Assembly (NCBI RefSeq): GCF_901000735.1
Contig: NC_081545.1
Span: 31,109,968 to 31,173,967, forward strand
Source of the DNA: Corylus avellana
Lineage: Eukaryota > Streptophyta > Magnoliopsida > Fagales > Betulaceae
Length of the DNA: 64,000 bases
Direction: 5' to 3'
Shown: positions 36,599 through 49,342 of the stretch, one piece after another
Numbering within the stretch: position 1 is the stretch's first letter
Layout: each line of letters opens with the position of its first letter
Made by a program: the position numbers and the translations under genes
The notes under the pieces: model-generated
The model's database searches: none
Told to the model about the DNA's origin: nothing
Seen by the model: only the letters and a program-made list of their open reading frames with translations

Positions 36599-39500
36599 AT
36601 GTCGACGGCCATGGGTGCACCTCCACCTAAAACCCTAGACGAAACCCAAACCTCCTCTTCTTCAACCTCACCAATGAATGCTCCCATGGGCCCACCTCGT
36701 CCCAAACCCCCAACCGCTAATACTCCCGAACCCGAGCCGGAACCCGAACCCGAACCCGAACCAAACAATTCCGAGACCACACAAGAACCCGTGGAGAATT
36801 TACCTGAGACCGAGCATGGCGGTGCGGAAACGTCGTCGGAGCCATCTCCATCTCATGGGATTGCTAAAGGTGATGCGCCGCCGTACACGATTCCTCCCTG
36901 GAGCGGAGCTCCGTGCCACGAATTCTACCTTGAGGTTCTTAAGGGCGGCTCTATAATCGATCAACTCCACGTGTAGGTCTTCAAGTAGTTCCTGATTCAG
37001 CTAGAATATATAGAGTTTGCACTTGATTCAGTTAAGGATATTTGTTTACTATCTTTCTCGGGTTTTGGTTATTGGATTTGATTCAGGCATGAAAAGGGGG
37101 CTTACATGTTCGGACGTGTGGATCTCTGTGATTTTTTGCTTGAGCACCCCACAATTTCTCGATTTCATGCCGGTATTACATTTGTTCTTTATTTTTTATT
37201 TTTCTCTGTATTAAATATAACATTGAACAAAAATTGCTATGACTATGTTTTCTTTTAAGTAAATGTTGAAAATTGGGGTCTAGTTGTTCAATAAAGGAAC
37301 AGGGGCAGTTACACTGGAGGATCTTTCCCACTTTTAATTTTGATGGAAGATAGAGTAGGGGAAGAATTTGTAATGCTTCCAAACACTAGGTTAGAAGTGG
37401 CCTACTTGGCGATTTGGTGTGCTCGGGAATTTAAGTCTGCAGGGGTATGGTTTGTGTGATGGAAAGGAGAAGGTTTTTCTTGGTTGTTTACAAACAGAAG
37501 CTCGACTCTGTTGGACGAAGGAGTGTTAGCTTTGAGTTGGGGTCGATAAGCCATCAAGGTGGTGGGGAGAGGATCGACAGGGCAGTAAGATTGCATGTGG
37601 CCAAGCCTGCAACAACAAAAACAAAAATGGATAACCTCTCATACTTAAATTGTATCCATGCAGATGGCTAAAGGGTGATGTAATTGAATGAGTACCTTCA
37701 AGAAATTTTCTGCGTTGGACACCCTGCTTACCTAAGCAATCAACTTCTTCCAATTTTCCCAAATGCTCTGCTATGATGGCAATTTTAGACGCAGTCATGA
37801 ATTCTAGAGAAAGCCCATATATTTGCGTCCAATATGCACCGCAAGTAAAATCCACTTCCTCTAGGGTCGAGTCCGCTTCACAAGGTTTCAGAAAGAGGGG
37901 ATGTCCTTGAATGTTCAATTTTCAATGTTCCAGCTCCTCTTATGATATGAAGGTGAATAGATGGGTATTCACTTCCACATCTTTAATAATGAGAGACGAA
38001 ACCTCCACGCATCTTGCAGAGTGGCTTTTTGATGGTGGTCTTGGGGATGGGTTTTAGAGAGATTATGTTACCCACCAGAGTAAGGGAATGAGCTATTTCA
38101 GTGGAGGGTGAGTCTGGTTTGAGGGTGGGAGGGTTATCCTGCCAGCTTAAAGCTTCAGTCTGGGTTATGAGTTCTTCTATGTCACATAATGTCTGTCCCA
38201 TGATGGAAGTACACAAAGGAGTAGGAAGGAAATTGGCAAGGGAGAGGAGGCCGAGGGGAAGATAGTAGTGGTAATGAGGTGGGAGGGTAAGGAGTGTGGA
38301 CAAGATCACCAACTTAGGATTCAGGAGGGAAAGGGACTCGGTGAGGCTCTAGGAGAGAGAGGTGTATCATTCCTTACATTGAGTTTACTTTGGTTGTTTT
38401 GGATAATGGTAAAGATTTGGTGGAGCTTTTAGAGCTTATGACAAGACAATTTCGAGTAGGAATCACAGTTATTTATCTTCTCCATTCATTTATTTTTAAG
38501 CTCGTTTCCTTGAATTTCCCAAGATTCGATGCATGTGAATTGAATTTTTGAAAATTCAATATAAGAGCTCAGGATTTTGTGAAATAGTATTTCCATACTT
38601 TGGTAAAGCAAGCATGAGGATACTAACGTCATTTGGTTCTGGTCAGACTTGCTGATTTTCCTAAATTTGTCTTCCACATTAATTGGACCCTTTTGTACCA
38701 AATGAGGAAGAGTTTGCTGATTCGATTAGATATTATGGTATTTGTGCTTTGTTCTATTTCTATGAGCTAACTCCCACTCCTTTTCAAGGATAAAATTGGG
38801 CATCTGAATGGAAGTGTGTGATAAAATTTGGGCATTTGCAGAAGTGTATGCCTAATAAGCTATGCTTACATGTGAAAGCTCCAAGAATTTATGAATGGCT
38901 TTCTTATAGATATGAATGGATTCTTGCTCACTAGGGTTGTTGGTACAAAGTTAAATATTCTTTGTAGTTTTCTCACAATTTTATAATGGTAATTTACATT
39001 GTTTTTATTTGTCAGTTCTCCAGTTCAAAAGAAGTGGTGAGGCCTATCTTTATGACCTCGGCAGTACGCATGGTACTTCCATTAACAAGAGTCAGGTATT
39101 GCCTCGAAACTATTTTTCTTAAATTTTTGTTTTTATACTATCTTCCCTTCATTTGCATTATATATTTTGTTTTTCGATTTCATCAGTAAAAATATAAATT
39201 ATTATGGTCAAGTATGGGTTAAACTTTCAATTCGTTGTTTGTGGTCTGTTATTTGAAAATATTCCCAAATTTTCAATGAAACACATAATATATGCTCCAA
39301 GAATATGTCAATTTGGTGACACCCTGATGCCTTTCCTCATACACAGACAGTTCACCTCTTTGCTTATGGCTTTTTTATGAAAAGTATCTCTGATTTTTTC
39401 ATGCTAATACGTTCTGATTGGTCATATCATTTTCTAACCAGTTTTCCTTTTTCCCCTTTAATCAGGTTAAGAAAAAGGTTTATGTGGACTTACATGTTGG

Positions 39501-42500
39501 TGATGTCATTCGGTTTGGCCAGTTAGTATTTTTTCCTTGATTTTTTTTACTTTGCTTACCATGTCTGTTAGGTAATGGGTTCTTTTAGTTTCCATATCAT
39601 GCATTGTATACTATTAGTGCTACACTATTAGGCCAAAACAATGGCCATTTACCTGAGCTCAACCTTCAAGCATCATCTTGACGAACTCATGTAGTATAGC
39701 TGATGCAACCCATATCAATTGGACCATAAAGGGCTAATATGACCTACTCATTTTAGTTTTGAATTTGTTTGATTTAGCTAAATGGTGCTTTTAGTAAAAT
39801 GTCATTGTTATGGATGCTTCACCACCTAGTTGTCATGGAGATTATAAGTGAACTTTTAATTATTAGGGAATTCAGGTCACCAACCTCCTGTGCTTTTCGC
39901 AATTTTGATTTTAAGATCACACTTTTCAATTTGATAGATTTAAGACTTGAGTTTAAGCCCATTCTAAATTCGAGACCTCTGTTAAGTTTTCCATCGATCA
40001 AGTAAGAAAAATAAGTGTGAAAAATACTATTATGCTTCTCTAATTAAAACAAAAAAACAAAAAACAGCCCAGGGTGGCTCGTGGACTTAGGCAGCCACCC
40101 ACCCCTGTGCTGGTTTTTTTCTATATAAAAAAAATTATTAATGGGCATAGTAGTATTTTTATACCTATTTTTGTTAATTATTTGATGGAAAACCTAACAG
40201 AGGTCCTGAGTTTAGAATGTGCTTAAAATCGGGACTTAAATTTATCAAAGTGAAAATTGGAATCTTTAAGTCAAAATGGTGAAAAAAAAACAGGGGATTT
40301 GTAACCTGATTTCTCTAATTATTATAATATTTTTTCAATTTTTGTATGAAACATTTTTGTACACTTTTCTATATTATCATAAACCCGTGTTTGTTCTTCA
40401 CTCTAGTGAAAGAATGAGAAACATATCATTATCTCAAAGATTTAGGTTGAATCAAATTTTGTAAGGGATATATTCAATTTGACACATTATTTTGGGATTA
40501 AGTTGAAGCTTTGCTCTTGTTTGATAAATGTCGTAGCAAGATTGAGGAAATGTGGAATGATTTCATAAAGTAGAGAAGGGCTATAAGTGATGTTTTTTGC
40601 TTGCATTTGGCATATCTAGTGATTCTACCATGTTACTGAAAAGGATGGTGAAATTCTGAAGTACAGCTTCCTTAACTGCATGTTAATATTTTATGTTCAC
40701 TCACGAATTCAGATACTCAATTCTTAGACTTGCACTTGGTAAGTCAAAAAATAAAATGAAATTATGCAGCTCAGTGGCTCCAAATCTTTTACTAGGGTAG
40801 TCCATAACATCAGATGACGTTTCAAGACTCATGGAACTTGAATTTTATAATAATAATAATTATTCTATAGTTATTTTGCTTATTATAATGCTGACAGTCT
40901 GCTATATTACTTTTCTTGTTTGCTACTTTCTTCTTTTTAAAACTTATTAATCAATGGTGCAATGGCTCAGATACAAATGTGTTAAGGTATTAATTTTTGT
41001 CATTCTTAACTTCTGCATTTCATTTATGTATATGTTTCTGATCAGTCTCTTTTCTTTTTCTTTTTTTATTTTGTTATTGCGCAGATCATCTCGCTTATAC
41101 ATTTTCCAAGGTCCATCTGATTTAATGCTGCCGGTAAGACTTGAATACCACTATGTTTAAATCATTCAAGGTCTGATATAATTTGCAATTTATGTGCTTG
41201 GATATGACAAATTACTTACATTCAATTTACGCACTGCCTATCCGAGTGATAGTAGGCGTTCTGTTTATTTTACATTAACCATTTTTGCATAAATTTCTTC
41301 GAGAAAAGATTTTATGAAACCTTAAATGGTCAGAAAATCACAAACAAGAGCATGTTAGTGCGCTGAATTTTGGAAAAAAAAGTATATTGGAACTTTCATA
41401 TGGCATTGGAAGAACAAAAGAATAAACTAATCATCATAACGACAAGGCATTATGTAGGTGGTGCATTTGATGATGTTACAGTTATTCTATGAGCAATATA
41501 TTGATGTACGTTTAGCCTAACCATCATCTTTGGCTTAGCTTTTTTGTGATATTCAATTGTACAACTTTTTTTAATATTCTTTTATACTTTTATCTTTCTT
41601 GCATTTTCATTTTGATTGCTATATTTTTTATGTGATTTTTTTTTTGGGGATTTTTGTAGGAGACTGACTTGAAAATTATTAGAGATGCAAAGATTCGAGA
41701 AGGGATGATAGATCGGGAAGCTTCACTTCAACGAGCAAGACAGGCAGCATCTCTTGCTGATGGTGTCTCATGGGGTATGGGAGAGGATGCAATTGAAGAA
41801 GCTGAGGTTTGTGGGGCTTTATAATCACTTCGTTTAAAGGATGTGACTTGGATAGAATCTTTTCTTGAATCACTTCCAAATAAAATAGAAGTCTTTTGTA
41901 ATGCAGAATTCAGTTTCTTTTGCTTAGAAATTAGTCATATATCTTCCATGCTCACTTACACATTTTGGTATATATTCAGGATGATGCTGAGGAAGTAACT
42001 TGGCAGACACACAAAGGACTGCTTACGGAGAAGCAGGAAAAAACCCGTGAGAAAATATTAAAAAGAACCGAAAAGGCAAGTTTCTTGATTATCATAACTA
42101 ACCTCTGAGGGAGTATCTAATTTAATAATGATCTTGTTTTGTGTTGTACATTAGATTGCTTTTTTAAGAACCAGAAATGCAACTATTTGAAGGTGTTCAT
42201 TGAAAATTGTTTATGAAGTCCTAGTCTCCTCTTTGGTGAGGATGTTGGAATAGTTTTTGATTTCTAAATCAAACCTAACAGAATAATCTATTAGCAACTT
42301 GAGATCGTATTTTCTCATAAAGTTTTCATACTTACTGATTATTTTTCTTGTTTTCTGGTTCAAGTCAATTGCTTATGCCTTATTTACTTAAGACATCCAC
42401 TTATCTGGCTGCAGATTTCTCACATGAGAAAAGAAATAGACGCTATTCGTGCTAAAGACATTGCTCAAGGCGGTTTGACACAAGGGCAACAGACTCAGAT

Positions 42501-45500
42501 TGCTCGGAATGAGCAAAGAATGACACAGGTAAAATTCTAAACTTAAAGGACCGTGGTTTAGTCTCTTTCAATGATAGGCTCTATGGTCTTGTGAGCATAG
42601 TTTTGAAAGACAAAAGCATGAGGCATTGAGGATTACGGTAGTCATGGTGCTGCTGCTGCAGATTGGGAAGAAGATCCCTAGTCTGGGGATGCTTTAATAA
42701 AATAGACATATAGATATCAAAAAATATTGTAGTTAATTAAAAAAGGCTGAGTTTGCGCTCAATTACTAAAAGGCTCAGGATGGATATAGACCGTTCTTAC
42801 ATAAAACAACCCTCTCTTGGAAGGGTTCCAAAAAAAACCATAGGTATTGCAAGTTTCATGAGCACCAAGAAATCAATAATAGTTCTTCATGAGTGGTAGT
42901 TATATACTCAAAAACTCTAACTACAACAACTGATCAATGAATAATATTTTATTTTTCTTAGGGAACAAAAGAAGGAAGAAGGAATGCTAAATCCTGAAAT
43001 ACAAACCAGTTGGGATCTCTATAAGTTAAACACTAAAAAGGCTAAACATATAGGATGATGTCACTAGAGAACTATTATAAAATTTCTTTGGGTCATGTCC
43101 AACGTATTTTCCAAAATTCATGAGAACGGAACCAGTAAACGCACACAAACCCAATTAATTTTTTTTTATAAGTAATTAACAAATATTATTGAAAGTGTAA
43201 AGCGCCTCTAAATACACAGGAAGTATACAAAAAGAAACACCCAACTAGAAGTAGCAAAAAGAACAAGGAAATCACTATAACTAATTGTTAAAGGAGACAT
43301 ATAAGCAATTGTTCACATATACAAAGTTTGAAGAATATGGCTTTAATCTCCTCCAAAGTTTTCTGCTGGTCCTCAAAACTTCTATCATTCATTTTTCTTC
43401 ATAAACACCATTAAAGGCACATTTGCACCATCTTCCATACAACAGCACTCCGTGGACTTCCAAAGGTCCACCAACAAGCATACAAATCGACTACACGTCT
43501 AGGCATAACCCAAGACAAATCAAAATGACTGGAAAAGGCAATCCAAATGGCATAAACCATGTCACAATGAAGAAGGTGGTCCATGGACTCCCTATTTCTC
43601 TTACACATGCAACATTTGTGCACCACAATGACGTGCTGCTTCTTGAGGTTATCTATGGATTTTTTGGAGTGACCATATGGATCAAGAAAATATATTAAAT
43701 GAAGAAAAAAAATATCTCTATGGATTTGTTGGAATAATCTCTCCTGCAAGTGAAAATTTGTGGCAACCTCAATGGTATGGAGCGGAGTGAAGTCTATGTA
43801 TGTTGTTTTCTCTTTATCTGATCGCAAATCATATATGAGGAAAATGATTTCTTTAGTTAATGGTGGATACAAACCGCAAGTCAGGCATACTCTATTAATT
43901 TGAGATAATATTTGCTTGACTTTTCAAATTGGTTTTAGGTGGTCTTCTTGTGCATAAGCTCCAGGCTGAAAAAATATTGCAAGGAAAAAAAACACGAAAA
44001 AGCTTATCTGCAGCCAAATAAGGCATAAGCCTTCAATGCCCACGCCAAAAATATCAATGCTTTATCACACTTTAGCTGTGCCTCACATGACCCATGCCTT
44101 GAAAAAAGCATGACTTGTGCCTTTAAAAACTACGCTTCTGAAGTAGGGGATAAATCTTTTCCATCCTGGGAAGGAACTGATTCATGTGTACACAGATAAT
44201 TTGACATTGAACTTCTGTTACAATTTTCTCTAGATTATGGAAGAACTTGAGAACTTGGAAGAGACACTGAATGATAGTATCCGAGAAAGTATAGGTGCAC
44301 GTGCTGGAACAATAACTCACGGTAAGAAGAAAGGAGCAACAGAAGACGATGAAGAATATATAAGGTATTTTGACTATGGCAAAACTGTTTTTCAAACATA
44401 GACTTTAAGATTAATTTAGGTTATGTTTGAGATTGCGTTAGAGAGTTTAAAAAGTACTTTTAGTACTTAAAAAAGCCATGCCAAACAAAATTTGACATGT
44501 TTGGTAAAAAAATTTCAAAAGTATTTTTTTGACTTTTATACTCTAAAAATTGTCAAAACGTACTTTTGGCAAAAGCTTAAAAAATAAGCTTTGTCAAAAA
44601 AACACTTTTTGACTTAAAAACTCTATTTTTCAAATGTAATCCCAAATAGGCTCTTAGTATTTACTTGCCAAAATATTTGGACTTCATATGAATTCTCCAG
44701 CCATCCTCTCTTGTATCAGCTAGCTTTTTATTACTTGTAATCATAATTTACATGACTTTTTGACTTATTCAATGACTGTAAATGATTTCATCCCTTCCTC
44801 AACCTGCCAATAGGATATCTATGTAGTTTTGTTCTTGAATAATCAATAACAATGGCCATGGTCATGAAGATCATTCAAATTGGATTTATCTTTTATTACA
44901 TATTTAATTATATATTGTTGGTCAGTGATGATGATGAATTTTATGACCGGACAAAGAGGAAGCCCTCTAGTCAAAAAGCGGGTGAGAGCCAATCTATTGA
45001 AACTGCTGATACTCTTATTGATAAGAAAGATGTCATAATGAAGAAAATGGAAGAGAAGAAAGAGTTGCTTTCAATCGAGAAGAACAAAATTGCATCAGAA
45101 ACTGCAGTTGTAACTGAAGTGGGAGATGCACTTGATGCTTTCATGTCAGGGCTATCATCTCAGCTAGGTATGTGATTCTAATTTTGGAAAACTTCTTCTA
45201 GAAATATTGTATGATTATTTTGCAATATGTAGAATGGAAGAAAAATCCTATCATGTTGTCTTTTTGTAGTGTGCTTGCATATCTGTATGTGTTTATTGTT
45301 GTCCACATGCTTTTGTGTCTGATGGGCTGTGTGGAAGAGGGAGAGGAGAAGCAATTTAGGTATTATAATGCTATCCAGGCATTATTAATGATTATGTAGG
45401 ATGGGTCTGAAGCTGTTCTGGTATGAAAACTGAAATTAATGATGTTTGATTCGTATAGGTTTACATGTGTAACACATGAAAATCTGTGGATTATTTACAA

Positions 45501-46668
45501 ATTTTCCGGTCTTTAGTTCTGATCATCAATAAGACTAGATTTCAAAGTACTAGGAGTTGCATGTATGTTTGACCTCTTTCATGTCCAACTCATTGATTAA
45601 TTGTATTATTAAATGTGATGCAAATGTTTTTAGTGTTCCATTATTGTTCAGTAATTAGTGATTACTTGAGAGCATCTCATCTTACTGTTTTGTTGTCGAT
45701 TCCTTATTGTTGTCAGTGCTTGATAAAACTGTGCAACTTGAGAAGGAATTATCAGCTCTCCAGTCTGAATTGGATAGGATATGCTACTTGTTGAAGATTG
45801 CTGATCCAACTGGAGAAGCCGCTAGGAAAAGGGATTTGAAAGCACAAGAACAAAAGGCTAACAAATCCGAAACCCCCACAGTTACTGTTAAGAAGCAACT
45901 TCCTGTAGCACCAAAAGAAAGCTGTGGACCTGAGAAACAGGCGAATGGCTCCATGCTGAAAGAGGGAAGTACAGATGCAACTATGGAGTCAAGCAAGAAG
46001 CCAGAAGCTGTCAAGATTGTCAGTGATACAACTAAAGGCAAAACTGCTGTATATACTGCTGTGAAGCCCCAGTGGCTTGGGTTTGTAGAGGACAGAAAGA
46101 TAGAAGAGACCCAACAAGTAGCACCACTGGATCTGCATGAGCCTGATCAATTTGTTGACTATAAAGACAGGAAGAAAATTTTGGGTAGTGGGGATGAAAC
46201 ACAGACAAAGGCGGGCTCTGGGATTGAAAATGCTGCACCAGGTTTGATTATAAGGAAGCGGAAGCAAGTTGAGAAACCTGAAGACGTTGACAAGAATGCT
46301 TCTGAACTGCGGACATCTTCCTCAGGAGTTGTGATGGCAGAGGATGCAGTGGCATTGCTTTTAAGACATAAAAAAGGGTATTCTGCACAAGAGGATGAGG
46401 AAATGCATGAAAGCCAAGACATCACAGTGGGTAACCAATCGAGTAAGGATGACAAAAAGCCTAAGAGGGTGCTTGGTCCTGAGAAGCCCTCATTTCTCAG
46501 TACTAATCCAGATTATGAATCGTGGGTGCCCCCTAAAGGTAAGCTGTCTGACTGTTACATTCTTTGGAACTTATTACAAATTTGGTTTAATCGTTATAGT
46601 ATCACGTGTTTTATGCAGGACAAACAGGTGATGGACGGACCTCATTAAATGAACGTTATGGTTACTGA
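36599..46668 (+). CDS. SLC4A1AP: FHA-domain kanadaptin homologue (SLC4A1AP-like), 748 aa
   Basis: Twelve exons: 36599-36972, 37087-37172, 39016-39095, 39466-39521, 41085-41133, 41660-41806, 41980-42075, 42415-42528, 44234-44364, 44926-45167, 45717-46538 and 46619-46668. They total 2247 nt with phases closing throughout. Residues 1-100 are Pro/Glu-rich with a PEPEPEPEPEPEPEP run. The FHA domain spans about 120-215: GR at 134-135, SRFH at 149-152, GSTHGT at 169-174. FHA domains bind phosphothreonine (known); kanadaptin itself is a poorly understood nuclear protein. Charged helices follow (MRKEIDAIRAKDIAQGGLTQ; IMEELENLEETLNDSIRESI), then a long acidic/lysine-rich tail ending NPDYESWVPPKGQTGDGRTS and LNERYGY, the conserved family terminus. 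Intron 7 begins with GC rather than GT. Introns contain LINE ORF1-like, LINE ORF2-like and two MITE insertions. Confidence 0.93.
37400..38330 (-). mobile_element. Decayed LINE ORF1/gag-like remnant (DUF4283 plus CCHC knuckle)
   Basis: On the minus strand, within intron 2 of kanadaptin, broken frames read in order: ALSWQDNPPTLK and LTLVGNIISLKPIPKTTIKK (about 38312-37983), then LNIQGHPLFLKPCEADSTLE, TCGAYWTQIYGLSLEFMTAS and GKLEEVDCLGKQG (about 37918-37680). After a frame change comes CFCCCRLGHMQSYC, a C-x2-C-x4-H-x4-C zinc knuckle at about 37580-37624. This order (DUF4283, GHPLFLK, GAYW-IQ-GLP-type block, CCHC) is that of plant L1-type ORF1/gag-like proteins. Stops and frameshifts show it is dead. 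Confidence 0.72.
39866..40315. mobile_element. Mutator-like MITE with perfect 9-bp target duplication
   Basis: A 450-bp element with arms of about 130-150 bp. The left arm GGGAATTCAGGTCACCAACC ... TTCAATTTGATAGATTTAAG ... AGAGGTC-type end is mirrored by the right arm (AACAGAGGTCCTGAGTTTAG, CTTAAATTTATCAAAGTGAA, ending CCTGATTTCTC). Direct repeats TAATTATTA at 39857-39865 and 40316-40324 flank it exactly. Long arms plus a 9-bp duplication are the Mutator/MULE signature (known). The non-coding centre contains CAGCCCAGGGTGGCTCG and AGGCAGCCACCCACCCC. It lies in intron 4 of kanadaptin. Confidence 0.9.
43155..43893 (-). mobile_element. 5'-truncated LINE with RT zinc-binding domain (copy f), in kanadaptin intron 8
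   Basis: The poly-T start and TATAAGTAATTAACAAATAT, AGCGCCTCTAAATACACAGG, AAGTATACAAAAAG give the shared LINE 3' end. A minus-strand frame at 43872-43411 encodes the reverse-transcriptase zinc-binding domain at the ORF2 C-terminus: HKCCMCKRNRESMDHLLHCD, AIWIAFSSHFDLSWVMPRRV, VDLYACWWTF, ending before VWKMVQMCL. An 8-bp candidate target duplication, ATTAATTT, lies at 43154-43161 and 43894-43901. It is antisense to kanadaptin. Confidence 0.85.
44418..44655. mobile_element. Small MITE in kanadaptin intron 9
   Basis: AGGTTATGTTTGAGATTGCG, GAGAGTTTAAAAAGTACTTT on the left is mirrored by TTTTTGACTTAAAAACTC, AATGTAATCCCAAATAGGCT on the right. The interior is built from runs of AAAAGT / ACTTTT words. 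No target duplication is clear and the superfamily is unknown. Confidence 0.55.
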
Positions 46669-48327
46669 GCTTCACAAGTGTAGTGGTTTCCAAGTTGCGG
46701 GTAGCATGGGTTATAATTATGTCACTAACCAAGTTAAAGTTAGGCGTGCCTTGGAATTATGTGCTTTTGGTGGCACTCATCATGGAAATAGACTGTTACA
46801 CTTGCCTGGCCTTGAATAATCAAGTTTATGTTGGAGGGATATGATTAAAATGAGTTCTGTAGGAGACATTCTGGGGAAACATGTAATTGAGTCATTAGTT
46901 GTTAATACTTGGTCAAAAATTGACTAACAAAGCGAATTGAAAGGCATTATTGTACAGAAATGAATTTTGAAAGAGGCAACTTCTTGAAATTACTCATTAT
47001 AACTTATTTTTGTTAGTGGAAAGAATTGCCCTTGGTCTCGTTTTTTCTAAGCTAGATGTAGAGACTATTTTTCCTGCTAGGTTGTTTTCTTAAGTCAATG
47101 CAACTGGGATTTGGTATTCTTAAAATAGAGGCCTGCCTATGACCCTCCCATGGAGTGGGGATTCCATCATCTTTTAAACAGTATATGACACCACAAGCCC
47201 TAGTCACTAATGGGCTATTAATGTGCATTTATGGACATGATCATCTCTAAAAATAGAGCAATTATAAATTGGAAAATGTTCTTGTTAAAATTATTTCAAA
47301 CCAGATTGGTGAAAACAAGGATAAAATAAATACTCGCGTCTCATTGAAATGTATTACGATCCTCTCTATTTTCATAATTCATATTAAATATTACAGATTT
47401 AATAGTTTAAATGTCATCTCATGGTAAATATATTAACACGTCATTTAAAAATGACATCATATACATTAATAGATGCAACAAAATATACTCTTTACTATAA
47501 CATGGATCCCTTCCATTTCAACTACTTTTCAAGTCCATTTGATATTCCGAGCACAATCCTTGTTCTTCAAAGACCTCCTATCAAGTTCGCTGTGTTTTCT
47601 GCACAACATTTCTGAATTTCTCAACCTTCAAAAGGGTTTAAGCCATTCTATAAACTCGATACAAAATTTGGATTCCCGTATATTACATGCTAAAGTAAAT
47701 ATTGCTCTCACATTTACACAAAAATGAATACACGTATAACAAGCGGGCCAGGACAAGATTATAAGTATCCCACAACAAAAGCAATTTTTGCATTGGCAAC
47801 TAACATAGGAACCTAATCTTCTAGCATTTTCTCACGTCAAAGATGTGCAGACAGGTTCTGTAATCAATCCAATCATCATGAAGCTTTGCATCTTTCAAAT
47901 GATGCATGAGATGAAATGTATTGTCTGCTAAACTGTGTCAAGCAGCAGCCAGGTTATGCATTAATTTCCTAGCTTCCTTTTTTGGAATTTTCTTGCCCTA
48001 TCATTCAGCTTCAGACAAGCTTTTAACCCACATGGCATACATACACTCAGAAACTGATGTTCATGATGGCTGTACAGAGGCATAGAAAGCTCAAAAGTTC
48101 AAGGCTCAGATACCGTACCATGCGGCAAGCTTCTTAATGCCCAGGGACACGTCTTCCCAAATATATACAAGGGCTGTGCAGCATTTCTCGACAAGGGATT
48201 TTGATAAAACACCCTCCTTTTCCAAACCATGCTGATGGATAGAAACAAATAGAACAGCCAGATAGCAAACGTCTACAGAGGCATGGGATCACTGTAGCCC
48301 TAGATGAAGAGTAATCCCTACATCACA
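46669..48327. other. Convergent intergenic region, kanadaptin and RPOT2 3' ends
   Basis: Both flanking genes end here. No gene, transposon terminus or structured RNA is recognised; the sequence is ordinary AT-rich spacer and 3' UTR. Confidence 0.45.
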
Positions 48328-49306
48328 TCAGTTGAAGAAGTATGCTGATTCTAACACGTCCCTCAAATCAAAGTCTCCACGTTCAGGTAAGGAAGGGAAA
48401 GACAACGAAGGAAAGGACTGCTGAAAGCTTTCCAATAACTGTATACAAAACAATGAGTTAGAATAATTATATAATATTTTCTTTTTCCCCTATTGCTGTG
48501 CCAACGGATAATAAATTTAAAATGCTTATATTTGGCAGGAGCATAGACTGACGTTATAAACATTTTATTAGTTTCAATAGAGTCAGAAAATATAAAAAAT
48601 TAAATAAACTAACATGTTTTCCTTAAAACCAGCAGTTTCCACATATATCTTAATATCATCTATTGCTACATTTGTACAAGAAACCATGATAAAAAGTAGA
48701 AAATGACAAATCAGTTGAAGGTTCAGAAAATCAAGGGTTGTCTTAAGAAACTCCAATGATAGTCATTTGCGTCAAAATTCTTCGGGACACCGTGCAATGT
48801 GCCCCTCCAAATGGGTCGGGTAAAGCTCGGGCTTTGGCCTGTAGGTATGGTCCCAGAGAATTATTTGCACTCAAAGGGAGTCAAACTTTAGACCTAATGC
48901 TTCATGAGGCACCAGGGCCAAGTGACTTACCACTCCAACCAATATAAACTCTTTTTATTTATGCATCCCCTCCAACAAAAATAATGGTGAAAATTACAGA
49001 TTTGAAAATCAGTTAGATAAGTTTACAGCTGGCATTTATCAAAAACTCAATTTAAATCTATTTTTGCCATATTTGATTAGCAAATTATGCTGATTATCCT
49101 AGCAGTGAATGGGCTTCCCATCTAACTTAAATGTATGCAAGAAGTGAAGATACTGTACATTCTCCAGTATTGGCGTCTCATAGAGTTCAACAAACTTTTC
49201 TCTAAGTATCCTGCTCATTTCATCCACATCACATGCATGCGTCCAGTATGAATCATGAACTCCTGTAATCACATACCAGTGGAATAGTCGATATAAGTTA
49301 AAAACA

Positions 49307-49342
<36 letters not shown>

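Noticed and set aside
43423..43698. Plus-strand 91-aa frame in kanadaptin intron 8
   Set aside because: Antisense to the LINE RT zinc-binding frame.
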